Shown: positions 1 through 5,610 of the stretch, piece by piece
Numbering within the stretch: the first letter of the stretch is position 1
How the letters are laid out: every line of letters begins with the position of its first letter
Assembly: GCA_947624855.1 (NCBI GenBank)
Contig: CANQMC010000058.1
Coordinates: 1 to 7,744, forward strand
DNA from: an uncultured Bacilli bacterium
GTDB lineage: Bacteria; Bacillota_I; Bacilli_A; RF39; UBA660
DNA: 7,744 bases
Direction: 5' to 3'
The notes under the pieces: model-generated
The model's input: the letters and a program-made list of their open reading frames with translations, nothing else
Databases searched by the model: none
What the model was told of the DNA's origin: nothing
Made by a program: the position numbers and the translations under genes

Positions 1-65
1 TTATCCTTTCTTTTATGATAATTATCTAATATCAACTATGTTAGACTTTTATCATTTATATTTAA

Positions 66-94
66 ATTATAAATTATACAAGTTTAATTGTCAA
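66..94 (-). promoter_or_regulatory. Consensus leftward sigma-A-type promoter
   Basis: On the minus strand there is a perfect -35 hexamer TTGACA (94 to 89), a 17-base spacer and a perfect -10 hexamer TATAAT (71 to 66). Transcription would begin near position 59 and run off the left edge. The last bases before the edge on that strand read AAAGAAAGGATAA, which looks like a Shine-Dalgarno sequence, so a leftward gene probably starts just outside the window. Its identity cannot be seen. This is the best promoter match in the window. Confidence 0.75.
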
Positions 95-158
95 TACAAA
101 AGTTGCAATGTTTCAAACTTTTAATTGTTTTAATTATAATTATTTTATAATTTAATTG
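83..158. repeat. Direct and inverted repeats between divergent promoters, candidate operators
   Basis: The 8-mer TTTAATTG occurs three times on the plus strand, at 83-90, 120-127 and 151-158; the first two extend to TTTAATTGT. An inverted repeat, AAAAGTT (98-104) and AACTTTT (116-122), lies between the first two copies. The first direct copy lies in the leftward promoter and includes part of its -35 box, the inverted repeat reaches the rightward -35 region, and the third copy touches the ribosome binding site of the helix-turn-helix gene. That placement suits operators read by the regulator encoded next door. Such AT-rich 8-mers can also recur by chance, so binding is an inference. Confidence 0.4.
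112..151 (+). promoter_or_regulatory. Probable promoter of the tandem helix-turn-helix gene
   Basis: TTCAAA (112-117) is separated by 17 bases from TATAAT (135-140), and a second TATAAT lies at 146-151. The first pair has a 4/6 match at -35 and a perfect -10. The second -10 lacks a well-spaced -35. Either would give a very short leader before the start codon at 169. The gene's ribosome binding site GGTGG (158-162) precedes the ATG by six bases. Confidence 0.45.
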
Positions 159-168
159 GTGGTAAAAA

Positions 169-636
169 ATGAATTTAGCAAATAATCTTAAAGATTTTTT
201 AGAAGATAAAAAAGCTGAAAAAATAACTTCTAAAGAGATAGCTAATATGTTAAATATTTCTAAAACAACTTTATCAAATTATGCAAATGGAGATTGTTAT
301 ATACCTCTTATTCATTTAAATAAATTATGTAATTATTTTAATATTTCTATGGATTATTTATTTGGTTTAACTAAGAAAAGTAAATATTTAAAAATGAAAA
401 ATATTGAAGATTTAAATGCTTTGGAAATTGGAAAAAATTTAAAAGAATTTAGGAAAAGTAAAAAAATATCGCAGCAAGAAATAGCGAATTTAATTGGAGT
501 TAATAAATCAAGTATAAGTAGATATGAAAATGGTAAAAGTTTAATTTTAACTGTTTGTTTATATACAATTTGTACTAAATATAAAGTTAGTGCTGATTAT
601 CTGTTAGGTAGAATTAATAAACCTGTTAAGTTTTAA
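169..636 (+). CDS. Tandem-domain Cro/C1-type (XRE) transcriptional regulator
   Basis: This 155-residue protein consists of two helix-turn-helix domains of the Xre/Cro-C1 family. Domain one covers about residues 4-66, with recognition region SKEIANMLNISKTTLSNYAN. Domain two covers about 87-147, with the recognition region at 101-121 around QQEIANLIGVNKSSISRYE. Both end in the same closing helix signature, MDYLFGL at 61-67 and ADYLLG at 142-147, as expected from an internal duplication. A linker of about 20 residues separates them. No sensor, protease or oligomerisation domain is visible, so it is probably a DNA-binding repressor or activator that reads two half-sites within one chain. The start is set by GGTGG six bases upstream. 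Its stop overlaps the stop of the convergent MscS gene. The upstream repeats suggest it controls itself and the leftward gene off the edge; that is inference. Confidence 0.85.
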   Translation: MNLANNLKDFLEDKKAEKITSKEIANMLNISKTTLSNYANGDCYIPLIHLNKLCNYFNISMDYLFGLTKKSKYLKMKNIEDLNALEIGKNLKEFRKSKKISQQEIANLIGVNKSSISRYENGKSLILTVCLYTICTKYKVSADYLLGRINKPVKF

Positions 637-1505
637 TCTTCATATAACTTTATAGTATTGTTTTGATGAGCAATTAATATTTTATTCCAAATTGTACTTT
701 CGATATAACGAGCTTTTTTAGGATTTATTAAATATCTTATAGTTAATTCAATATGACTTTCTACTACTTTAGTATATATTATTGGATTAAATTGATTATA
801 ATAAATATGATATTCAGCATTAATATTTTTTATAGCGTTTTTCATTTTATTTGGTGTATTTTTTATTTCATCAATATTATTTATTATTTTATATAATTCT
901 TTTTTAGTTACTATTAAATTAGCATTTAATGGTATTCTTATTTGCATTTCATTCCAAACATATTTAAAACCTTTAGTTATATTTTTAATGGGTTTAGTAA
1001 AAATAACAGTATAAGGATAATGAACTAATACTCCTGTTGATTGACCATTATTTTCGTTATCATTTACTTCTAAAAGTTCAAAGCCTAAAGAAGACATTAA
1101 AACAACATCCCCTTTTAAGCCATCTATTTCAATTCGATCTTCAATTTTAAAGACTTTTTTGATTCGATTATAAATACCACAAAACCAATTTAAAATAATA
1201 TCTCGTAAGGCAACAGCAATGGCTGCTGATAAAAAACTAATTAAAGTTATTATACTTTTTAAATAATTATCCCAGATAAAAAATAAAAAGATAAATTCAA
1301 CAATATTAAGTACTATTTTAAATCTTTGATTATAAATAAATTCTTTACGTTCATCTTTTATTAAATAAACTAAATATTTAACTATTTTTTTAATTATACT
1401 CATGATAACTATTAAAATAATAGTATTTAAAATTAAAAAAATATGTTCTAAATCTATTTTTAAAATATTACTTAAATATTCACAAAAATTATAATAAAAA
1501 TGCAT
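633..1505 (-). CDS. MscS-family mechanosensitive ion channel
   Basis: This 290-residue inner membrane protein resembles small-conductance mechanosensitive channels, which open under membrane tension and release solutes during osmotic downshock. Hydrophobic segments lie at about 21-48 and 66-79. They are followed by the pore-lining helix at 82-112, whose FLSAAIAVALRDIILNWFCG matches the alanine/glycine-rich TM3 and its conserved continuation. The beta domain follows at about 118-180: FKIEDRIEIDGLKGDVV corresponds to the family's 'F-x-V-GD-x-I' region, and VHYPYTVIFTKPIKN to its 'IPN' strand. The C-terminal alpha/beta domain spans 183-288 and ends in the NPKKARYIESTIWNKIL pattern common in this subfamily. 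GGAGG lies seven bases before the ATG. The gene converges on the helix-turn-helix gene with a 4-base overlap and diverges from the secretion ATPase. The family is clear; the exact subfamily is not. Confidence 0.85.
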   Translation of the reverse strand: MHFYYNFCEYLSNILKIDLEHIFLILNTIILIVIMSIIKKIVKYLVYLIKDERKEFIYNQRFKIVLNIVEFIFLFFIWDNYLKSIITLISFLSAAIAVALRDIILNWFCGIYNRIKKVFKIEDRIEIDGLKGDVVLMSSLGFELLEVNDNENNGQSTGVLVHYPYTVIFTKPIKNITKGFKYVWNEMQIRIPLNANLIVTKKELYKIINNIDEIKNTPNKMKNAIKNINAEYHIYYNQFNPIIYTKVVESHIELTIRYLINPKKARYIESTIWNKILIAHQNNTIKLYED

Positions 1506-1529
1506 ATAAATTCCTCCAAACGTTTTATT

Positions 1530-1558
1530 ACTATAACTCTATAATACTATTTTTTAAA
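1530..1558 (-). promoter_or_regulatory. Possible promoter of the MscS-like gene
   Basis: On the minus strand TTTAAA (1558 to 1553) and TATAGT (1535 to 1530) are separated by 17 bases, matching the consensus at 4/6 and 5/6 positions. TATTAT at 1546 to 1541 is an alternative -10. The gene's ribosome binding site GGAGG lies close downstream. In sequence this AT-rich, matches of this strength are expected fairly often. Confidence 0.35.
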
Positions 1559-1569
1559 GTATTAATTTA

Positions 1570-1591
1570 TTTACTTTACCTTTACTTTACA
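1570..1591. repeat. Tandem 11-base repeat in the divergent intergenic region
   Basis: Two consecutive copies of TTTACTTTAC occur at 1570-1579 and 1581-1590, giving an 11-base period close to one helical turn. They sit between the divergent MscS-like and secretion ATPase genes, upstream of both candidate promoters. A protein contacting the same DNA face twice could use such a repeat, but no regulator can be assigned. A TATAAT follows at 1595-1600. Confidence 0.4.
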
Positions 1592-1619
1592 CTTTATAAT
1601 TTAATTTTAAGCAAAAAAA

Positions 1620-1648
1620 TTAAAAAAATACATTTTTTATAGTATAAT
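1620..1648 (+). promoter_or_regulatory. Promoter of the GspE-like ATPase gene
   Basis: A perfect -10, TATAAT (1643-1648), follows a weak -35, TTAAAA (1620-1625), with an optimal 17-base spacer. Transcription would begin near 1655, leaving a leader of about 14 bases that holds the ribosome binding site AGGTGA. The 17 bases around the -10 (1636-1652) are identical to those around the murG -10 at 6716 to 6700 on the other strand. Confidence 0.55.
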
Positions 1649-1668
1649 TAAAATAGTTAGGTGATATT

Positions 1669-2874
1669 ATGAGAACGTTTGATTATGAAAATAATTCGAT
1701 TGTAAGTATTGTTAATGAAATTATAGTGGACGCTATAAAGAAAAAAGCTAGTGATATTCATTTTGATCCTACAAATGATTGTTTATTAGTAAGAATTAGA
1801 ATAGATGGAGAATTACAAGATTATACTAAAATACCTAAAGAACTTAAAAAAAATGTTATAACTAGAATTAAAATAATAAGTGGAATGAATATTACAGAGA
1901 CAAGATTACCTCAAGATGGTGCGATTAAAAATGCTATTGAAAACTTAAGTTTAGATTTAAGAGTTTCTTCTTTACCAGTAGTAGATGGTGAGAAAATGGT
2001 TATTAGAATTCTTGATTATAGTATGAGTTTAAATGGTTTAGAGAATTTAGGTTTTTCAGAAACTAATTTAGCTAAAGTAAATAAAATGATTGAAAATCCT
2101 AATGGTTTAATATTAGTTACTGGAGCAACAGGTACTGGTAAATCCACTACAGTTTATGCACTATTACAAAAATTAAATACTAAAGAAAGAAATATAATAA
2201 CTGTTGAAGATCCGGTTGAAATGAAAATTGAAAATATTAATCAAGTTCAAGTATTAAGTGATATTGGAAGAACTTTTTCAAATACTTTAAGAAGTATTTT
2301 AAGACAAGATCCTGATATTATTATGGTTGGTGAAATAAGAGATAATGAAACAGCAAGAATTGCAGTTAGAGCGAGCATTACAGGGCATTTAGTATTATCG
2401 ACAGTGCACACTAATAATTCTTTAACTACAATTGAAAGACTTTTAGATATGGAAGTTGAAAGATATTTATTAGGTTCAGCTTTAACCGGAATTATATCTC
2501 AAAAATTAGTTAAAAAATTATGTCCTAAATGTCGGAAAGTTAGAGAAGCTTCAGTATATGAGCAAAAACTTATAAAAAAACATTTAGGTAAAAATGTTAA
2601 AGAAATATATACACCAGGTGGTTGTAAAGCTTGTAATCATGGTTATTTAGGTAGAATTGCAATACATGAAGTTTTAACTATTAATGAAGATATTAGAAAT
2701 GCAATAACTACAAATACTAATCGAAAAGTTTTAAAAGAATTAGTTTATAAAGCTAATGATAATATAACTACCCTTTTTGAAGATGGTTTAAGTAAAGTTG
2801 TGGAAGGTTTAACTTCAATGGAAGAAATATTAAAAACTGTTGATATATCAAGTGATGATGAACTAGATATTTAA
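1669..2874 (+). CDS. GspE/PilB-family secretion ATPase without N1 domain
   Basis: This 401-residue cytoplasmic hexameric-type ATPase belongs to the type II secretion/type IV pilus/ComGA family, which powers pseudopilus or pilus assembly. In order: the N2 region with ASDIHFDP (27-34) and RIRIDGELQ (42-50); Walker A GATGTGKST (152-160); Asp box VEDPVE (179-184); Walker B with catalytic glutamate DIIMVGEIRD (216-225, Glu222); His box GHLVLSTVHT (239-248); and a four-cysteine zinc motif, CPKC (285-288) with CKAC (319-322). The zinc motif and length point to GspE/PilB rather than to PilT retraction ATPases; B. subtilis ComGA is shorter and its cysteine arrangement differs. The N-terminal N1/MshEN domain of full-length GspE is absent. 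AGGTGA precedes the ATG. Two stops in a row (TAA TAG) end it, overlapping the convergent membrane gene by 12 bases. No pilin, GspF/ComGB or peptidase gene is in the window. Confidence 0.92.
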   Translation: MRTFDYENNSIVSIVNEIIVDAIKKKASDIHFDPTNDCLLVRIRIDGELQDYTKIPKELKKNVITRIKIISGMNITETRLPQDGAIKNAIENLSLDLRVSSLPVVDGEKMVIRILDYSMSLNGLENLGFSETNLAKVNKMIENPNGLILVTGATGTGKSTTVYALLQKLNTKERNIITVEDPVEMKIENINQVQVLSDIGRTFSNTLRSILRQDPDIIMVGEIRDNETARIAVRASITGHLVLSTVHTNNSLTTIERLLDMEVERYLLGSALTGIISQKLVKKLCPKCRKVREASVYEQKLIKKHLGKNVKEIYTPGGCKACNHGYLGRIAIHEVLTINEDIRNAITTNTNRKVLKELVYKANDNITTLFEDGLSKVVEGLTSMEEILKTVDISSDDELDI

Positions 2875-3345
2875 TAGTTTTTTTATTTTATTAGTTAAAA
2901 TAGATATTATTATAGTTATAAAATAATTAAAAAATAAATATAAAAACATTAACATATAAGTTAAAACTAAATTATGAGTTTTTAAATATATTAAAAATGG
3001 GATTAAAGTTATTAAAAATAAAAAAATAATTTTTAAAATATTTTCTTTTAAAAAATTTTCTTTAAATTTACTTTTCTTTTCATAATAACTGTTTACTAAT
3101 AAGTAAATAACCATTATTAAAAATAAATATTTAATAACAAATTCTAAATTAAATGTAGCAAAATAATAAAAAATTAAAATTAAAAATAAAATATCTAAAC
3201 GAAATATTTGAAAGATATTTTTTTTTAAATATTTAAAAGAAAACTTAGTATAATCTTTTTTAGTAAAGTTTTTAATCATTAAAGTTAGAAAATAAATAAT
3301 CCAGGGAATAAATGTTAAAATTAAAATAAAATTATTAATTTCCAT
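2863..3345 (-). CDS. Multi-pass membrane protein of unknown function
   Basis: I do not recognise this protein. With the start chosen at 3345 it has 160 residues and about five transmembrane segments: 6-24, 49-66, 69-87, 103-121 and 127-150. Short lysine-rich loops separate them, and the end is basic (NKIKKLLNI). No catalytic motif is visible. An upstream in-frame ATG at 3375 would add ten residues but lies deep inside queH. The ATG at 3345 has AAAGGA eight bases before it, overlaps the end of queH by only 11 bases and begins directly before the first hydrophobic segment. It is the last gene of the leftward series seen here and is probably translationally coupled to queH. It could be a transporter-like or structural membrane protein. 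The very biased Leu/Ile/Phe/Lys composition makes homology hard to judge by eye. Confidence 0.65.
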   Translation of the reverse strand: MEINNFILILTFIPWIIYFLTLMIKNFTKKDYTKFSFKYLKKNIFQIFRLDILFLILIFYYFATFNLEFVIKYLFLIMVIYLLVNSYYEKKSKFKENFLKENILKIIFLFLITLIPFLIYLKTHNLVLTYMLMFLYLFFNYFITIIISILTNKIKKLLNI

Positions 3346-3952
3346 TAGCATTTTCCTTTCCATATAAACATCCACAGTAATCTTGACGATATAAATTATA
3401 TTCTTTACTTAATGTTATACTTTTTTTATAGCCATCATTTTTTTTAAAATCGCCATAAATATATTTAATATTTAAATTATTAGCTATTTTTTCACCAATT
3501 AAATTAATGACACTACTATTTTTATAAGGACTTACAGTTAGGGTTGTTCCAAAATATTCAAAGTTTTTTTCTTGTGCTTTTTGAGCAGTGTTTAATAATC
3601 TTAAATAATAGCATTTATGACATCGGGCTCCCCCTTCTTTTTCTTGTTCAAGGCCTTTTGCTATATGTTTAAAACTAGAATTATCATAATCACAATCTAA
3701 GAATTTAATATTAGCTTTATTTTTTTGGTTATATTCTTTTATAAATCTTATTTGTTCTTCTTTTCTTTTTAAATATTCATTTAATGGTTCAATGTTAGGA
3801 TTATAATAATAAATTGTTATATTAAAATAATTATTTAAAAAAGTTATTACGGCAGTAGAACAGGGACCACAACAACTATGAAGTAATAAATCTTTTTTAG
3901 AATCAAAATTACTTACAAGCTCTAAAAGTTTTGTTTGATAATTAATCTTCAT
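3335..3952 (-). CDS. queH: Epoxyqueuosine reductase QueH
   Basis: QueH (DUF208 family) reduces epoxyqueuosine to queuosine at position 34 of tRNAs for Asn, Asp, His and Tyr. It is the non-homologous, cobalamin-independent alternative to QueG. The protein has 205 residues from the start at 3952. It shows HSCCGPC (25-31), GARCHKCYYLR (108-118), FGTTLTVSPYKN (134-145) and CGC (193-195). The paired cysteines 27/28 and 111/114 correspond to those that bind an iron-sulfur cluster in the family. Cys31, Cys87, Cys193 and Cys195 are further candidate metal or disulfide residues. The reading frame is open back to 4018, but those 22 extra codons are a lysine/isoleucine-rich shadow of the ftsQ tail repeat, so the ATG at 3952, overlapping the ftsQ stop by 11 bases, is preferred. 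AAGGAT lies about 13 bases upstream, rather far, which suggests coupling to ftsQ translation. Confidence 0.93.
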   Translation of the reverse strand: MKINYQTKLLELVSNFDSKKDLLLHSCCGPCSTAVITFLNNYFNITIYYYNPNIEPLNEYLKRKEEQIRFIKEYNQKNKANIKFLDCDYDNSSFKHIAKGLEQEKEGGARCHKCYYLRLLNTAQKAQEKNFEYFGTTLTVSPYKNSSVINLIGEKIANNLNIKYIYGDFKKNDGYKKSITLSKEYNLYRQDYCGCLYGKENANGN

Positions 3953-4730
3953 TTTGATCACTTTTATCCTTATCTTTATCTTGATCTTTAGTTGTATCTT
4001 TAGTATCTTTTTCATCAAAATATTTAAATACTCCTAAAAGATTATTACTATCATTATAACTATCTAAAAGTAAAGTTCCTCGATTATCATCAATCATGGC
4101 AATAAATTCTTTGTAATCATTTAATCTTTTCATATTAATAATGTTTACATAAACTAAATTAGTATCATTCATGCGAAGTAAAAATCTAGAATTATCGATA
4201 ACTATATTATTACTTATATAAGGATCATATTCTATTTCATTGATCATTTTAATAATATCAGGATCTACCTTGGCAAATGATGCAGTAAAATCTTGTAATA
4301 AATCTTTAGGTACAGAATTAATTAAAGTAGGTATTCCTAAATATTTAGAATTATTTTCAACTTCTTTATTATTACTTAAAACAACTTTAGAAGTATTTCG
4401 ATTATAATACAAAGGGATTGCTTCTTTTATATTAATTGTTACTTTTCCTAATAGATTTTTACTTACTTTGACACTTTCTACTAATTCTAAAGAAGATATT
4501 TTCTTTTCTAATTTATGAGAACTGGTTTTAAATAATGAAGGATATTCTTTAATACCAGCTTTTTCAATTATTTCATTATCGGTTAATAAGTTAGTATTTT
4601 TAATATAAATATTTTTGATTGGTTGAGATAAAAAGGTATATAAAATCATTACTATTAAATATATTATTAATAATAGTAATAATAGAGCTTTAATATTTAG
4701 TTTTCTTTTTATCTTTTTTTGTGTTTTCAT
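3942..4730 (-). CDS. ftsQ: Cell division protein FtsQ/DivIB
   Basis: FtsQ/DivIB is a bitopic division protein that links FtsL/DivIC to the septal peptidoglycan synthase. The 262-residue protein has a basic cytoplasmic N-terminus (1-14), one transmembrane helix (about 13-34), an extracellular POTRA domain (about 37-103, from IKNIYIKNTNLLTDNEIIEKAGI to KVTINIKEAIPLYYN) and a beta domain (about 104-238) with LGIPTLI and the late GTLLLDSYND strand. The last 24 residues are a highly charged Lys/Asp/Thr tail, KDTKDTTKDQDKDKDK and onwards. The start lies one base after the murB stop and lacks a strong ribosome binding site (GGAAA only), so translation is probably coupled to murB. The gene order murG-murB-ftsQ matches that of Bacillus (murG-murB-divIB). 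The length is normal for DivIB. Confidence 0.9.
   Translation of the reverse strand: MKTQKKIKRKLNIKALLLLLLIIYLIVMILYTFLSQPIKNIYIKNTNLLTDNEIIEKAGIKEYPSLFKTSSHKLEKKISSLELVESVKVSKNLLGKVTINIKEAIPLYYNRNTSKVVLSNNKEVENNSKYLGIPTLINSVPKDLLQDFTASFAKVDPDIIKMINEIEYDPYISNNIVIDNSRFLLRMNDTNLVYVNIINMKRLNDYKEFIAMIDDNRGTLLLDSYNDSNNLLGVFKYFDEKDTKDTTKDQDKDKDKSDQNED
3959..4016. repeat. Degenerate hexamer repeat encoding the FtsQ charged tail
   Basis: The plus strand holds a run of related six-base units such as TATCTT, GATCTT and TATCCT. Read on the minus strand they give Lys-Asp or Asp-Lys pairs. Such short tandem units can expand or contract by slippage in multiples of two codons without breaking the frame. 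They also create several AAGGAT-like sequences just upstream of queH. The same repeat read in another frame produces a false Lys/Ile-rich N-terminal extension of queH. Confidence 0.6.
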
Positions 4731-4731
4731 A

Positions 4732-5610
4732 TTATTTCCAATCTATTATTTCTTGTTCTAATATTAAATCAACATTAAATTGATTTTTTACTTCCTTTCT
4801 TATTAATTCTATCAAATTTTTAATATCTTTACTAGTGGCTCCTCCAATGTTTACAATAAAATTGGCATGTTTTAAAGATATTTGAGCACCTCCAATTGTT
4901 TTGCCTTTTAAGCCAGCTTCTTCGATTAATCGGCCAGCATAATCATTTTCAGGATTGCGAAAAACACTTCCAGCTGAAGGCATTTCTAAAGGTTGAGTTG
5001 TTTTTCTTCTATGCCATCTATCTTTAATTATTTCTTCGCTTGTTTTTTTATCACCTTTGGCTAGTTTAAAGGTTGCTTCTAAAACAATTAATTTTTTTTC
5101 TTTAATATTAGTATGACGATAAGAATAAGTAAAATCTTCTTTAAGCATTTCTTTTACTTCTAATTTAGGAGTTAAAACTTTTACTTTTACTAAATTATCA
5201 AATATTTCAGAATTGTAAGCTCCGGCATTGCCATTAATGCTACCACCGATTGTTCCAGGAATATTAATAGCCCATTCAAGACCAGTTAAATTATTATTAA
5301 CAGTGGTTGTAGCAAGTTTAACCATCATGGTTCCTGCTCCTGTTGTAACAAGGTTATCTTTTATGTGAACATAATTTAAACCTTTTAATTTTATAATTGC
5401 TCCATCAAAATATTCATCTAAGATAACATTTGAACCAGCACCTAGAATAAAAAATTTAATTTTATTTTCTTTTAAATATTTTAATAGTTCTATTAAACTT
5501 TCAATTGTATCTACTTTAATTAAATATTTGGCTTTAGAAGCTATTTTATATGTATTTAAATTATTTAATAAAGCATTTTCTTCAACTGTTATTCCTTTTA
5601 TATTATTCAT
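4732..5610 (-). CDS. murB: UDP-N-acetylenolpyruvoylglucosamine reductase MurB
   Basis: MurB is the cytoplasmic FAD enzyme that uses NADPH to reduce UDP-GlcNAc-enolpyruvate to UDP-MurNAc, the second committed step of peptidoglycan precursor synthesis. The 292-residue protein has the FAD-binding motifs FILGAGSNVIL (54-64) and NIPGTIGGSINGNAGAY (116-132), a substrate-binding YSYRHTNI (162-169, with Arg165), the catalytic-serine motif MPSAGSVFRNP (210-220, Ser215) and a late glutamate in LEQEIIDW (Glu287 by position). Length and motif order fit the type II MurB of Gram-positive bacteria. AAAGGAG lies eight bases before the ATG. The start overlaps the murG stop by 8 bases, and the stop is one base before ftsQ. 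All expected catalytic residues are present. Confidence 0.95.
   Translation of the reverse strand: MNNIKGITVEENALLNNLNTYKIASKAKYLIKVDTIESLIELLKYLKENKIKFFILGAGSNVILDEYFDGAIIKLKGLNYVHIKDNLVTTGAGTMMVKLATTTVNNNLTGLEWAINIPGTIGGSINGNAGAYNSEIFDNLVKVKVLTPKLEVKEMLKEDFTYSYRHTNIKEKKLIVLEATFKLAKGDKKTSEEIIKDRWHRRKTTQPLEMPSAGSVFRNPENDYAGRLIEEAGLKGKTIGGAQISLKHANFIVNIGGATSKDIKNLIELIRKEVKNQFNVDLILEQEIIDWK

Noticed and set aside
15..55. Inverted repeat ATGATAA (15-21) and TTATCAT (49-55) in the leader of the leftward transcript
   Set aside because: The arms are seven AT-rich bases with a 27-base loop, which is expected by chance here; no riboswitch or leader peptide could be supported.
3346..3375. Upstream start of the membrane protein at 3375
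   Set aside because: It would lie well inside queH without a fitting ribosome binding site, whereas the ATG at 3345 has AAAGGA eight bases upstream.
3953..4018. N-terminal extension of queH back to the ATG at 4018
   Set aside because: The extra 22 residues are a low-complexity Lys/Ile run produced by the ftsQ tail repeat in another frame, and QueH homologues begin close to the CC motif.
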